DNA of 64,000 nt from Cordia subcordata (taxonomy: Eukaryota > Streptophyta > Magnoliopsida > Boraginales > Cordiaceae): positions 10,487,501 through 10,551,500 of the forward strand of contig JAPTOF010000003.1 of assembly GCA_028554755.1 (NCBI GenBank), written 5' to 3'. Both the position numbers and the translations under genes were made by a program. Positions 42,281 to 55,487 of the stretch are shown here, piece after piece; position 1 is the stretch's first letter; every line of letters starts with the position of its first letter. The notes below the pieces were generated by a model, which was not told the origin of the DNA, made no database searches, and saw nothing but the letters and a program-made list of their open reading frames with translations.

Positions 42281-45200
42281 TTGTATGGAAGTTGTGAGCA
42301 TTGTTCTTTTTGTTGTCCTCTTTCATATGGAAATCCCTAAGCTTGGGCTAATGCAAGTCATGACCCTTTTAGTCGTGCATTCATTTATGCATCTTCATCT
42401 AGCTATCATGATTATAGGGAGTCATATAATCATTTTTGTGATCTTTGTGGAATTTGTAACCATGACATTAATTCTTGCTCTATTCTTCACACTAATCCCC
42501 ATTATCTTGCAAAGCCCATAGGTGCCCCTAGTAGTCATGTGTCCATTCATACATCTACATCTAGTTATCATGATTATAGGGAGCCACATCATGCACCTTT
42601 ATCTTACGGTCAAGATAACTCTTCACATTATCCACTTCCTAGTTATGGATATTACTCTCTCACACCTTCTTTTCCCATCCATTCCCCTCTCAAGTTTTTT
42701 TTTTATGGTTATGGTTAAAATGATTTACAAAATGATTACCTTTTCCACTCGGTTGAGCCCTTTTCATTTAGGTCTTCCTCATGTGAAGATGAAAATTTAG
42801 GACATCTCAAATCTCGAATTCATTCCAACCAAGAGAGACTAAAAGAGATAACCGAACAATTATCCTAAATAGTTAAGTGCTTGAGTAGAGAAGTTGAGAA
42901 TGAGCAACCTGTGAGGGAGAGACTTAAGATATCTTTAGACTGTGTTGAACAGATGGGAGTGAGATCTATAGATGAGGAGGCTAATTGTGAAAATGATGAT
43001 ATTTGGGGGAGAGAGATACAGAGAGAGGTTGATGGAGAGTTTACTTCTTGTAGTAAGGATGAGAATGACCATGATTATATTCTGCTTAAAGATGACTTAG
43101 GTTATGTTTTAAAGGAAGTGATATCCTATCCTCCTGTGCTTTCACCTTCTTCTACTGAGTCTCTTGAGCCTACCCTTCCCCCTCTTTCTACGTCCTAATC
43201 ATGTTTGGAGAACGAACTTGAGGTTTAGTATTGCTCAATTCAACTCTAATGCCTTTTAGAGATAGATGATGCGCATAATCCCATTGCACTTACTTGTCTA
43301 CATGATAAGTCGTTTGAGTATATTTTGACACCTCTGTGCATGTCCACCCCGTGTGAAGTGTTAGAGCGACCTTTGTTTGATTATGCCATGTCCCATAGAG
43401 AGGAAGAGTATAGTGTCTTCATATCCTTTTGTCTTGATCCCTCTAATCCTACCTTTTTAGATATCGCCCATGCCCTCCATTCCCATTCTATTAAGCCTCT
43501 TTGGAGCTCACGTTTGTGTCTTCTTGCATAGAACACTTTCACTTAGGAATAAGGTATACACTTCCCATATTGCATACATTAGACCTTTCATCGACCCATG
43601 GGGATGTAGGATCGATAATATTACATGTGGTCTATCCTAGTCCATATTTTCAAAAATACTACCAAGAAAACATGCTAGGAAAATAAAATAACCACATAAC
43701 ACACACAAGAACATGCTTAAGAACATATAACACATAACCAGTATTTGCAAAATATGTAAAGCTAACCTCTTGAAGCGTAGGGCCTTTGATGGAGCTCAAA
43801 TCGTCACGAGCTTTGTTCCCGTTCACGAACAAGGCCACCAAAAAAAATTTTACTATAAAGGTGTCGCAATATACAACTCCCTAGTCTTCTTTCCTATGGT
43901 TAAAGAGACTTTTCTTGAGAGAATAGCCTCTTGTGTAGGAAGAAGAAAAGTAATATGCTCTTGAAAATCTAAAGCAAAAAAACACCACACAATAAGTGTG
44001 TACTATATGTTGTAGTATTCTCTTGCCAAAATGGAAGAGATCAACTACAAAATTTTTGGACACTAGAAATGGTTTAAGATCTTGCCTATTTATAGAAAAA
44101 GTTTGGCACCTAAACCTTGTAAACTTTCCATGTGCGAAACTTTCTACTAGTAGTAAATGTTTGCCACATGTCATAGAAGTTACTTGTATAATTTGAATTT
44201 TCTTGTAGTAACTTTCTAGTACATGTCTTGGAAGATTAGGCCAAGCCTACAATCCAAGCCCAACACATAGTCCATAATCCATGTGGAGGCCCAAGCCTAA
44301 TAAGAAACTATCCAAGACTCTAAAGAAAGCCCAAACCCAATTCCAAGCTTTGGCCCAAAAAGGCTACTACCATAATATGGAATTTCCTCTTTCAAGATTA
44401 CTCTCTCAAAGTCATTTCAACTAAGGAAGGAACCAAGAAGACACAATTAACCTTGGCTTCCAAAAATAATAAAAAATGTCTTTGCCCAATTTAGGCGACA
44501 AAATAATAACTATTTTTAACTCCGATCTATTCCACCATAAGATCAAAGTTGCACTCCAAGAATAATTGCTATTACCCAAAAGCTTGTCACAAATGAATGT
44601 GAACTTTGTCTTTGACCGACAAAATAATCGACCATAATACCTCTTTATGTATACCCACAGCTAAGATCGGTCCTTTGACCTATGTACTATCACCTCCTTA
44701 GCTATATCTTTTTCCGTTGGGTTTCATGTCCGATTGCCAACCATCCTTGGTCATGAAATCTCTTGATCTCGGGAGCGACTCTTAAGCCATATGACCAATA
44801 TATCCATAAAGGTAGTATCGCTAGATCTAGATTCAGGTGATAAATATGGATAATCCCAAAGAGGGCACATAGATTCCATATTGCATATGCATGTTCCAAT
44901 TAATTAGAACTTAGCACTCAATGCACAAGGCTGTTGATTCTAATAAAGTAAGATCTCACCCATAGTGAATCAAAGTACCAAACCCTAACTTCATTAGTTC
45001 ATCCACATATGCTCAAGATTAAGAGCGATGATTATTTAGTAGTAGTGAGTATCTTGTTTTCTTTCTTTGATAGTACGTCTCTAGAAAACATACTCACAAT
45101 GGTCCTGTCAAATACGTGACACACGTACTATTGAGACAAATCCGGAAAGTCCTCCAATGACCTAGGTAGATCACCCTCAATGAAGAGACTTGCTCAATAT

Positions 45201-45720
45201 AACCTTATCCCGGTAGAGTGCCCAACACTACCATTCGGTTACGGACTCAATTTATAACGTGACTATATCTAGACTTGGATCTACTGTGCGTCTAGTCTCA
45301 CTGTGCGCCCAAGTCATTAGTTCAAGTCATAGGACCTTTATACATACATCAATACAACATACCAGAGATAATATGTAAGGAACTCATAATGCCATTTAAC
45401 AAAATGATTATACATTATTTAACATCCAAAATGTTATATACAAGTAAGCTTTAGGGCATACTAATTCTAACAGGGGAGGGTGTGGTTTTAGCCCTAGATT
45501 ATGAGAAAAAGGCCATGGGATGGTTGATTAGTGAGCAAGCGGGCATGATCATTTGCATTGTTGCATGGTCCCTACCATATTTGAGCATACATTCATTTTT
45601 TTATACTTTAAGGTGGGATATCTTTGACAAGGGTTTCATGGTGCATTTATTTTCCTCTTCTATAGTTCATGACCCTTTTCCCTCTACATTCTGCACTTTA
45701 ATAATTATCTGGTAATTTGT
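42281..45720 (+). pseudogene. Long ORF of element D with CCHC knuckle, split by a copia solo LTR
   Basis: In the frame set by position 42437 the sequence gives CDLCGICNHDINSC, a CX2CX4HX4C zinc knuckle. This is followed in the same frame by a serine/histidine/tyrosine-rich stretch and an acidic region (42881-43198), and then STPCEVLERP (43325 onward). A frame change near 43500 leads to CIEHFHLGIRYTLP. After the inserted LTR (43605-45472) the frame resumes with VVLALDYEKKAMGWLISEQ and ends near FVPRNFK. Several stops interrupt it. The shared blocks with element A show the same order. A knuckle suggests Gag-like nucleic acid binding, but no capsid domain is recognisable. Confidence 0.68.
43605..45472 (-). 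mobile_element. Solo copia LTR, TSD GGGGA, inside the ORF of element D
   Basis: 1,868 bp, nearly collinear with 60293-62177, the LTR of the copia element at the right edge. It starts TGTAGGATCG and ends TTCTAACA, with perfect GGGGA on both sides (43600-43604 and 45473-45477). The homologous ORF in element A has no insertion here. No copia coding sequence is attached. Confidence 0.94.
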
Positions 45721-47092
45721 GCCTCGAAACTTCAAACATGTATTGCTTTAACATTGGCGCCTGGCTGGGGGTGTTAAATCTAGTGCTTCTAATAGACACT
45801 CTAGGCGTGTTCATATTGTCTTGATCTTCTTGTATTTACTTCTTTTTAGGTTTTGTATATAGTAGATTAGTTCTTTTTTACTTATTCTTGCTTTGTATAT
45901 AGTAGACTAGATTGCTTTTGTTTCCCTTACCTTTTGATAGTCTAGGCTTTCTTTCATTTATTTTCATTCTTAGTAGGATACATTTTTGCTCCCTTACTTT
46001 GTTCTTGCTCCTTTCCATCATTGGTGCATCAATCCTATACCCTTTGTGTACATTCTATGTTTATTAATTCAATGTTAGTGTGGACTTGCATTGTATTATC
46101 TTCTAATCTCTTTTTTGTTTTTTAAGCATTAGTGCTTTCTACAAAAGATGGAGGCAAGGAGATAATCAAACATTATTGACATTCATGGACTTCTATGCAA
46201 ACAAGGTTATATCTCTCTATTCTTTACTTGTCCTATCTATCCCTCTCCACATCTCCCATATGTGTTTTATGTACGTGTTGTTCTGTGCTTAGTTTGCTTG
46301 AGGACAAACAAAGGTTAGCTTTGGGGATACAGTTGTTCCTTTGTTGTTTATATCATGTTTCGAGTATATTTGCATAACATGCCTTGTGTTTTGGTCAAAA
46401 TGTGTTCAATTTTTTCAATTTTTTTGCATGGTTTGAGTTGTTTATCTCCATACTAGTTGGAGAGTTGGTTTTTGCTATTGACTTAATTGATTAGAGAAGA
46501 TGAGGGTGTATTATGGGGGACTGAATGAAGTGTGGATATGACCTAGACTTTGAAGAGAATCCTTTTGAAAACTATGGGGAGTAAGCACTTCTAAGAATGC
46601 ACCTCATAGTTTCCCTACAACTTGGTTGGAAAAAGTGTTTTTAAGGGTTGTTGATATGAGTGCCTCTTCCTTGATTGGTTCTTTTAGTGTGCCTTAGCTC
46701 TTTCTTTTTCTTTTCTTTTTATTTATGTTGTGTTAAGAAAAAAATGCAAAAAAAAGGAAACACTAAAAAAAGAAAAAAAGTGAAAAATTTGGAGAAAAAA
46801 TCAAAAGGCAACAAAAAGATGAAAAAGTGAAGTATGTAAATAAGTGTCTAGTGACACAATGTCAATTTGACACAAGTGTTTTGTTTTGTTATTTTGTTGT
46901 GTTGTGAATAAGGCTCTTACATCGATTATGAGCCATTGTGATGTATTATTCTCTTCCTTGTATCTTTGAGGGCTAAGTGCATGTTGAGAGGCCATGTTAG
47001 TTGATAGGACGAAAAGATAACAAGTCAATACAACGGGCAACGCTTTGAAAAGCAAGTGGATAGACTTGGTTTAGGTTTGCTTGGGGATAAGC

Positions 47093-47112
47093 AAGGGGAA
47101 GGTTTGGGGTGT
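47093..47112 (+). other. Polypurine tract of element D
   Basis: The sequence 'aaggggaaggtttggggtgt' abuts the 3' LTR start TGATGTG. It matches in type the tracts of elements A and C on the minus strand and fixes the plus orientation of D. Confidence 0.8.
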
Positions 47113-48118
47113 TGATGTGTGTGCATTGTGTATGCTTATATATATTGTTTGCATACACTTTCTAGGGTGTTTAGACCATAATTGAGTGCATTTGGGGTTG
47201 CATTTATACACTATTAGTCATATTTGTACACAAAGGTGTCAAAATGCATAATGCTACACTAAGTACCATATTTTTTGTTTTAGGTGCATTTTAGGAGAAG
47301 AAATTGAGCTTAACTTGATGATTCTTAGATAAAGGAACTAAGCTAGGGTTGATTTGGAGGAGAAGAAATGAAGAAAAGGGCATGAGGAAGCTCTCGAATG
47401 AAGAACGATACAACTAAGCACGAGTAGGGATGTGTGTTTTGGGATAAGAAATTGAGCTTGGTTGAAGATGCAGAGAGCATGGACAAAGTTCAAAGATGTT
47501 TATAGGAATGAAAAGATGAAGAAAATGGCTTTTGAGGTCCCCTGAAGCGATTCGAGGCAGTAGAAAAAAATCGTGCGCAATCAGAGCCAAAATTGAGCAA
47601 GTTATGAGCATTTTAGTTGTAATGGCCAGTCACCCCCCTGCCCAAGGCCAGTTGATCGACCGACCTAGGAGAGCAGCCAGACCAGAAGGCAACTCAATTA
47701 GGCCAACCTCACTTGCTCCTAGGCCAAGGGACCAAACCCTCTTCTGACCTTATATGTTGAAAGGCTGTAAATGAGGGTTTTTAGGCCATTTTAAGGGAGG
47801 AACTTTATTTTTCTTCAAACTCATTTCACCCTAACTCTAATCCCATTCAATAAACACCTCTACACATGCTCTAAGCACCCTACCAAGCTAAGATTAAAGT
47901 AATCAACAAGGATTTGAAGAGCTTCTACGGATTTGATTTAAGAGAGTTCTTCTTGTTCTTTCTTTAGATCTTGTAAATATGTTTCTAGAATAGGTTAGAT
48001 CTTGGGTTGTTTGTTGTTGTATATTAGATTAAGGTTTTGAATAAAGGATGTTTGTGTATCTATGGCTCTTAATACATGCTTGTTGACCTTGATTGATGGC
48101 ATGAGTCAATATGTCTAT
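47113..48118 (+). repeat. 3' LTR of element D, truncated by insertion of element C
   Basis: It matches 38260 to about 41280 of the 5' LTR (minus its solo LTR). It stops where the LTR of element C begins with TGATGTGCC at 48119. The rest would lie beyond element C, outside the window. Confidence 0.85.
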
Positions 48119-51100
48119 TGATGTGCCTTGAAAGTGCAAGCCCTAAAAGGTCTCGTAAGTGTATGGATTGTGCAATATTGTGAGTACTAATTGGTGTCAA
48201 ACCACAGGGAAACGTAAAGTACGAAAGAATCCTATGCTAGTGTGTTCTAGAAGAAGCCTAAAAAGAACCAAAACTAAGCATATTTTTGTACTTTTGGATT
48301 TTTGGGAGCTAAGGGGAAAATAAAAGGGACTACAATTGAAGGCAAGAAAGGAAAAGCGAGAACTAAGCTAACCTAAGAGGGATTAGAACAACGGGAAGGT
48401 GATAGGGTGACCTACACTTGTGAATGGGTGACTCTCTACCTTTTTCTGCTATGGGATATAGGGATTTGCTTATCTAAGTGATGCTCTAATACTAAGCAAC
48501 TAGCTAGTATCTTAATTACACCCCAGGACTCAATGCGGGTTCGTCCCTAAGCATTCACGCTTAGAGCTACGGCATTGTCCTTATGTACCTAAGACCATAG
48601 AAAAGACTAGAAAGCTACTAGGTGTCCTAGATCGATCTTACCCTAGCTTCTAAACTATTGGTTAGATTTAGAACCAAAGTCTAAGGTGGCTACAGCCAAT
48701 CAAACCCTACCCAAACTCCTATTAGCTAGATTTAAAGCTAAAGGATCTCGAACTAGGCTAGTCTAGAATTAAGCTCCATTGATCTGGGGACGCAAAAGTG
48801 GCTTGAAGCACTAAAAGCACAATCTACATGTTTTAAGGTAAGGTGTTACGAATATGTCGACCTATTTACTATCCAAACATCAACAAGTTTGATTTGCACC
48901 ATTGAAAACAATTAGGAATCAACATGCAGTTATAATAGAGCTATATTCACCATAAAACATGCTTATGCTCACATACACATTAACACAGTAAACCCATTTC
49001 ACACAATCTATTAGCACAAATGATACGCTATTCTTGAGCATAAGCCTAAATAGCCTGCAAGCGCACGGGACGTGTGCAGTACAGTGTGTGCGAGTACGGG
49101 GTTGAATCTATGGGGAGGCCTAATGTGTATGGTGTCCTAAGCTAAGTGCGTCCTAAAAGCTACGTGTTGAGGTCCTAAGTACAATGTTTTTGAGGCTTTT
49201 GATTTAAAGGGATTTTTGGAAAAGTAAACCTAAACTAAGGACAAGGAAATAAAATATGTATGTGTGACAGGGGAATCAAGCAATCTAAGGGAGTCAAACG
49301 TCAGAAATAGGGGACTAGGGTGATTATGTCTTATCTATGGGTGATTACTACATATTTGTAGGGTTGATGGATTATTCAAAGTGCTCTAATCTAGACCTAT
49401 AATTAGCCACCTAATTGGTATCCTAAGCCTCAGTACGGGTCCGTCCCTAGGTGGCGATGCCTAGTAGTACGGCGTGGTCTTTATGACTTAGGAATTAGGG
49501 CTAGCTAATAAGGTTCTAGGTGAGTGTAGATCGATCCAACCCTAGCACTTAGTCCTCTAATTAGTTCCGTAATCTGGCCCTAGGACTTGGTGCGAGTCTG
49601 TCCTTAAGCTTCGCCCCATTTAGAGCTACAGCGTGGTCCTCATGAACCTAAGGTGTTAAGGTGGACTAACTAGACTTCCTAAGTGAACTAAGGTCAACTA
49701 AACCTATTCGAACTCCTATTGATTGGATTTAAAGCCAAAAGGGACTTGACCTAGGGTAGTTACTAGTTGTGCACCATCGATCGCATCATAATAGCAGAAA
49801 TTGACATTAAAGCGCATGGCAAACACATCTGGGGCATGGCATTCGAGAATACTCTGGAATATTCTACTACTAAACACATAGACATGCTTAGATTACACCA
49901 ATTTAAGCAATGGCACCCGATATGTAAGCAATAGAAGCTATTTATGCTATTTGATAAGCAAACACACACATAAACATGTATATAAGCATGCCCACTTCTT
50001 GAAATCACCACACAAACACATAGACATGCTAGCATAATGATTTAAAAATGGTTAATAGCAAAATAGACTTCAATATACATATGCTATATCATTGAGGCAT
50101 TTCTACAAACACATAGACATGAATGTAAATTTGCCAATCAAAACTCTAAGCATAAAGCATATATATATAAATCCATCGAGTTCCCATTAATAAAAAGTAG
50201 TAATCAATCTATAAATACAAGAATAATCACCCTACATAGCTCTAATCATACATATTTAGATGTGGGACAAAAAAGAGATACCCTTCTGTCCAAATCCATG
50301 CTTTACAATCCATGAGCTATACCCAAATCCTTTTGTTTAATCCTCTTAAATACTTGATTCCAAAGTTCTTTTGTGTATGGAAGAGTGTGTGAGAGGTGGG
50401 AGATGAGAGGATTAGGGTTTTGGGAGATGGGTGTGAAAGAAAATGACTTGTTGTTGTTTTAAAATAGCCAAAAGCGGGCTTATATAGCTAATTTCTGTGA
50501 CTACCGGAACACTCTACCGGAGCACCAGTGCCAAAGGTCCTCTATTCCGGTAGTGGAAACTTGCTTTTTGTTTTTGGTGAATAGTGAGCTGGTACACTGG
50601 TACTTTGAAGCCAATGTTCTGGTAGTGTCTCTTTACTCTCTTTCGGCTTCGTTTTAGCTCCGTTTTGCTTCTGGTTGGTTTGGTCTTTGTTCGAAAGCTT
50701 CCCAACATGATTTTCTTCCACGTTGCATCTTCAAAATCTTCTTCAATACTTGCCCAAGCCATCTCCATCTTTGTTCAGCTCAAGAAATTCCTCAAACTCA
50801 CTTAGAACACAAGATAAGTGTACTTTAGTGTAGCATTTATGCTTTAAGTGCAACTATGGACACCAAAAGCTCAATATGCTCAAGTATAATATAAATGCTA
50901 TACTAATACACCTTAGAGAGTACAAAGCACCTCAAAATAGATATAAAAATACGATGTAAAATCACACACAAAACCAACACATGAACAAACATAGACATGC
51001 ATATTAGATGGATTAGAGGTGTTCTATAGCAAATACACTCCAATTTATATGCATATTACTCATTCAAGGATTATGTCAAACATGTAGACATGAATTGATA

Positions 51101-51934
51101 AGAAGCTATTTGCATTAAGAATAAAGTATGTATATATATAAGCCAATAGAATCCCATAACAAAGAATATAAAATCAACTCATTACACAAGTTTAGTCACC
51201 CTAATCTATCTACTCAAGCATTAATGAAATGGAATGAAAGAGGGTTGAGGAACTCCCCTTCCATCCTTGCTTGTTCTTCTACAATCTTGAACAAATCCTC
51301 ACCAAAAGTTGTTGTAATCCTCAAATATAAGCTCAGATCTAGGTGGGTGTATGTGTTAATGTGTGAATTGGAGGTGGGTGAAGGTAGGGTTTAGTGTGTG
51401 AGAAGTAGGTGTGTGAAATGGGATGTGAAAAGGGATTCTAAAACTTCTAAAAGTAGGTTGAAAAAGTGCTTAAATATAGCTAATTTTGCAACAAGCTGGG
51501 AGACCAGCCTTGGGGCTTGGTTGACCGGCCTTAGAGGCTTGATCTTTGATTTGCCTAGGGGGTCAACCGGCCTTTCCTACTTCTTGGCCGATTTTGCTCA
51601 CGTTGATCCCGTTTTGCTCCGGTTCCACTTTTCTTTGTCTAGTTGCCTCCAAAAGCTTCTTTTATGCTTCTCACACATCCCAAACCCCTTGAGCTTGACT
51701 CCAACTTCAAATCACCATCAACTCAAGCCCCAAGTTTTGACCTAACTTCACCAAACACGAGGAATAAGCATACATTAGTGAAGCATTAATCTTTAGACTC
51801 AAATGTGTACAATTGTACGTGCTTAGGCTAATCTCCTAGCATAAGTACTATACTAATGCATCTCTTAAAGCTCAAAACACCTTCTCAACATAGACAAATA
51901 ATAATGCAAACATACACAAAAACACAACACATCA
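48119..51934 (-). repeat. 3' LTR of element C (about 1.85 kb without insertion)
   Basis: It starts TGATGTGCC and ends CACATCA, followed by 'acacccccaaaccttctcc', whose complement is the polypurine tract. One conserved block lies at about 48525-48600. It is split by the solo LTR at 49021-50984. Left flank tctat; the matching duplication is outside the window. Confidence 0.88.
49021..50984 (-). mobile_element. Solo gypsy LTR (A-type), TSD ACAAA, inside the LTR of element C
   Basis: 1,964 bp, starting TGATACGC and ending CACATGA (terminal CA changed to GA), with perfect ACAAA at 49016-49020 and 50985-50989. It contains two conserved blocks (about 49430-49490 and 49570-49640). Confidence 0.93.
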
Positions 51935-54900
51935 ACACCCCCAAACCTTCTCCTTGCTTGTCCCTAAGCAAGCCTAAATCTAAGTTTATTTCTAAAGTTG
52001 ATGCAAAGGGTTACCTAAGGGATTTACTCACTATCAAGGTTAGCCTAAGAAGCATGAAGGAGTATTCCTATTGTAGAGAGCTCTTTGGATCCTCCCTTTA
52101 CTCAAAAAGGGCCTCGTACCTCATTGGAACTTCCCGAGTAGCCAAACCACCATAAGCCTAGGATTCCAATGCATACGCTTAGGTTGTTGATATTTCATGC
52201 CCCCTCGACTAACATAGCCTCCCCAAAATGCACAAAGCCTCAAAGACAAGAACAGAGAGAAAATGCAAATGCAAGAAAATCCTTATTCACATATCTATAA
52301 AGAGGATAGCCTGTGCTAAGTTGATATTATGTCACTTATGAACTTATTCTCAGAACTTTTTGGTGCTTTTGGCTTTTTCTCTTTTTCATTTTTTTCAATT
52401 TTTCAATTTTTTGATGTTTTGCACCCTTTTGCCTTTTTCTTTTTTTTTTGGATTTTTTGCATTTCTGTGTTTTCACTGCATAATAAAAGAAAAGAAAAAG
52501 AAAGGCTTAGGCATATAAAAAGAATCAATCAAGGAAGGGGCACTCATATTAATAACCCTTTTTCAACACTCTTTCCTACCAAGCCATAGGGTAGCTACAA
52601 GGGGCACTCTTAAAGACACTCACTCCCCACAACTTTCAAGGGCATCCCTTCTAAGACCCGGTTTTTAATCCACTCCATTTACTTCCTACAATGCAACTCA
52701 TATTCACCAATCAATTAAGTCAATCACAATTGATGTGTTTGTTTTGTGTGTTTATCTATTGCATGTATATACTTGTTTTGAGGTGTTTTGAGCTTCATTT
52801 AATGTATTAGTATAGCATTTAGGTCATAATTGTGCATATTAAGGTTTAAATGTTCATAGTTGAAGTAAAGACTTAAATGTTACACTAATGTGCGTTTATT
52901 GCTTGTTTTAGGTGTGATTTGGAGAGATAATTGGAGCTTAATTGAGGGTGCTTAAATTGTGGAGCAAATCCAAGGGTGTTTTGGACGCAAAGGAATTAAG
53001 AAAAGTGCTTTTGGAAGTGGTCAGACGAAAGAAAGAGCGACCGAGGCGAAACCGAGCGCAACGTGAGCCAAATTTGGATCTTGCAACCTAAAAAGGACAT
53101 GGAAAAATTTTGGATATGTTTTAGGTTGCAAAAGATGGCTTGGGAGATCCCCCATGATGATACGAAGCCATAGAAAAAAACGGTGCGCGAATCGGAACTA
53201 AAACGAGCAAGATATGACCATTTTACTATCAAGACTGGTTTGCATCTGTCTAGGCCGGACGACCAATACGGTCGACCGGCTAGGTCAACCGGCCGGATCA
53301 GAACCTGGGCCAATTTTGGCCGGACGACTTAGGCCCAACGCCGGTCGACCGGCTGGGCCCCCGGCTGGACGCGTTAACAGCTCCATTTAAGCCACTTTTC
53401 AGCCCTTTTTGATAGAGAACAACACCCAAATCAAACACCCATTTTCCAAAACCCAAAATCCACCAAAAAAGCACCTCACACACTCACTTCTAAACACATT
53501 TAACACTTGGAATCAAGGATCTAAGAAGATCAAACACTAGGATTTGGGGCATAGCTCATGGTTTGTAAAGCTTGGCTATGGATAGAAGGGTATCTCTCTT
53601 TTATCCTAAGTCTAATTATGTTTAATTAGAGCTATGTAGGTGATTATATCTTGTATTTATGGATTGATTACTACTTTATATTAATGGAAACTTGATGGAT
53701 TTATGTATATATGCCTTATGCTTATGGTTTCAAAGGCTATTTTACATACATGTCTATGTGTTTGTTGAAATGCCTCAATGATGTAGCATATATATATTGA
53801 AGTCTATTGTGCTATTAACCATTTCTAAATCATTATGCTAGTATGTCTATGTGTTTGTGTGGTGACTACATGAAGAGGGTATGACTATAAACATGTCTAT
53901 GTGTGTGTTAGCATACTTAATAGCATAATTAGCTTCTATTGCATGCATGTCGGGTGCTATTGCTTAAATTAGTGTAATCTAAACATGTCTATGGGGTTAG
54001 TAGTAGAATATACCGGTGTATTCTCAAATGCCATGCCCTAGATGTGTTTGCCATGCACTTTAATGTCAATTTCTGCTAATTGTGATGCGATCGATGGTGC
54101 ACAACTAGTATCTAGCCTAGGTCGAGTCCCCTTTGGCTTTAAATCCAGCCAATAGGAGTCCGGATAGGTTTAGATGACCTTAGTCCACTTAGGAAGGCTA
54201 GTTAGTCCACCCTAACACCCTAGGTTCATAAGGACCACGCCGTAGCTCTGAGTGAGGTGAAGCTTAAGGACGGGCTCGCACCGAGTCCTAGGGCCAGATT
54301 GGGGAACTAATTAGATGACTAAGTGCTAAGGTTAGATCGATCTACACTCACCTAGAATCTTATCGGCTAGCCTTAATTCCTAAGTCATAAAGACCACGCC
54401 GTACTACTAGGCATCGCCACCTAGGGACGGACCCGCACTGAGGCTTAGGGTACCAATTAGGAGGCTAATTATAGGTCTAGATTAGAGCACTTAGTATAAT
54501 CCATCAAGTAACCCTAGAAAGACGTAGTAATCACCATAAACAAGATGTAATCACCTTAGTCTCCCATTTCCAACGTTTGAATCCCCTTAGATCGCTTGAT
54601 TCCCTCATCACACACATACGCGCTACCTTTTTATTTCCTTGTTCTTAGATTAGGTTTACTTTTCCCGAGCTCCCTTCAAACCAAAAACACCAAAAACATT
54701 GTAGTTAAGACCCCAACAAGTAGCTCTTTAGGACGTACTTAGCTTAGAACACCATACACATTAGGCCTCCCCGTGGATTCGACCCCGCACTCGCACACAC
54801 CGTACTACACACGACCAGTGCGCTTGCGGGCTATTTAGGCTTGTGCTCAATTAGCGATATCAACAATCATCAACACAGTGATCAACCAAGAAATAAATGA

Positions 54901-55480
54901 CTCTATACGCATCAAAATTGAAAAATTTTCATCAATTTTAAGAACATAATACACTCTACCTTTATAAAAACATAAAGAAACAAGAAGAAAACGCCTACAT
55001 ATAGATCCCCAACTTAAACTTTGCTTGTCCTCAGGCAAATAAAATAAAATCACTTGACAAGAAAATAATCCACACGAAGCAAGTAAGGGTTATGGGGATG
55101 GGGTAGAGAAATGGGGAACAAGTGGAGAAAGGATAGTTACAACCTTGCATTATCTTCAAAGCTCTCCATGCCAATGGTGATTCAATCAATTACTAACCTT
55201 GTTACTTACAAACAACAAACACTCACAAGGAACAAAGTTAGAAAGATTACCTATGCAAACTTGCATTAGCATGTGCAATAATAAGCAATGGTGTATTCTA
55301 TGGGAAAAGGAATTAGGATTCAACACTTTGATATGGGTAAAAAGCAAAGAAATGAAACAAATGAAAGGAAAAGAAAACAGAAGTGCCAAATTGCAAAATT
55401 TAATCTAGGTTGCTTTCTAGTAGCACTAACCACCACACCATCAACCAAGCGATCACCAACTCTTTATCAATCTCCAGAGA
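51935..55480 (-). other. 3' untranslated part of element C, split by a solo LTR
   Basis: It is collinear with 27773-29160 of element A, for example 'gttagcctaagaagcatgaa(a/g)gag' and 'caccaatcaatt(g/a)agtcaa'. It contains short low-complexity T-rich stretches. No coding region is visible. Confidence 0.75.
52731..54862 (+). mobile_element. Solo gypsy LTR (A-type), TSD ACAAT, inside element C
   Basis: 2,132 bp, starting TGATGTGTTTG and ending GCGATATCA, with perfect ACAAT at 52726-52730 and 54863-54867. Element A has the uninterrupted sequence at about 28563-28590. Two conserved blocks are present at about 54200-54300 and 54380-54450. Confidence 0.94.
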
Positions 55481-55487
55481 TGGGGTC

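Larger units (their letters stand above)
38260..48118 (+). mobile_element. Non-autonomous Ty3/gypsy-type element D, with nested insertions
   Basis: The order is 5' LTR (38260-42015, holding a solo LTR), a decayed tRNA-Asp-type primer site, a long decayed ORF with a CCHC knuckle (holding a copia solo LTR), an AT-rich 3' part (45,720-47,092, no gene), polypurine tract, and a 3' LTR that is cut at 48118 by element C. There is no protease, RT, RNase H or integrase. Without the insertions the 5' LTR is about 1.75 kb. The remaining 3' LTR and the second target duplication would lie beyond the right edge. Left flank: gtcgc. Confidence 0.85.

Noticed and set aside
50514..50768. Lys/Arg-rich 84-codon open frame on the minus strand
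   Set aside because: It lies wholly in a solo LTR, and no domain was recognised.
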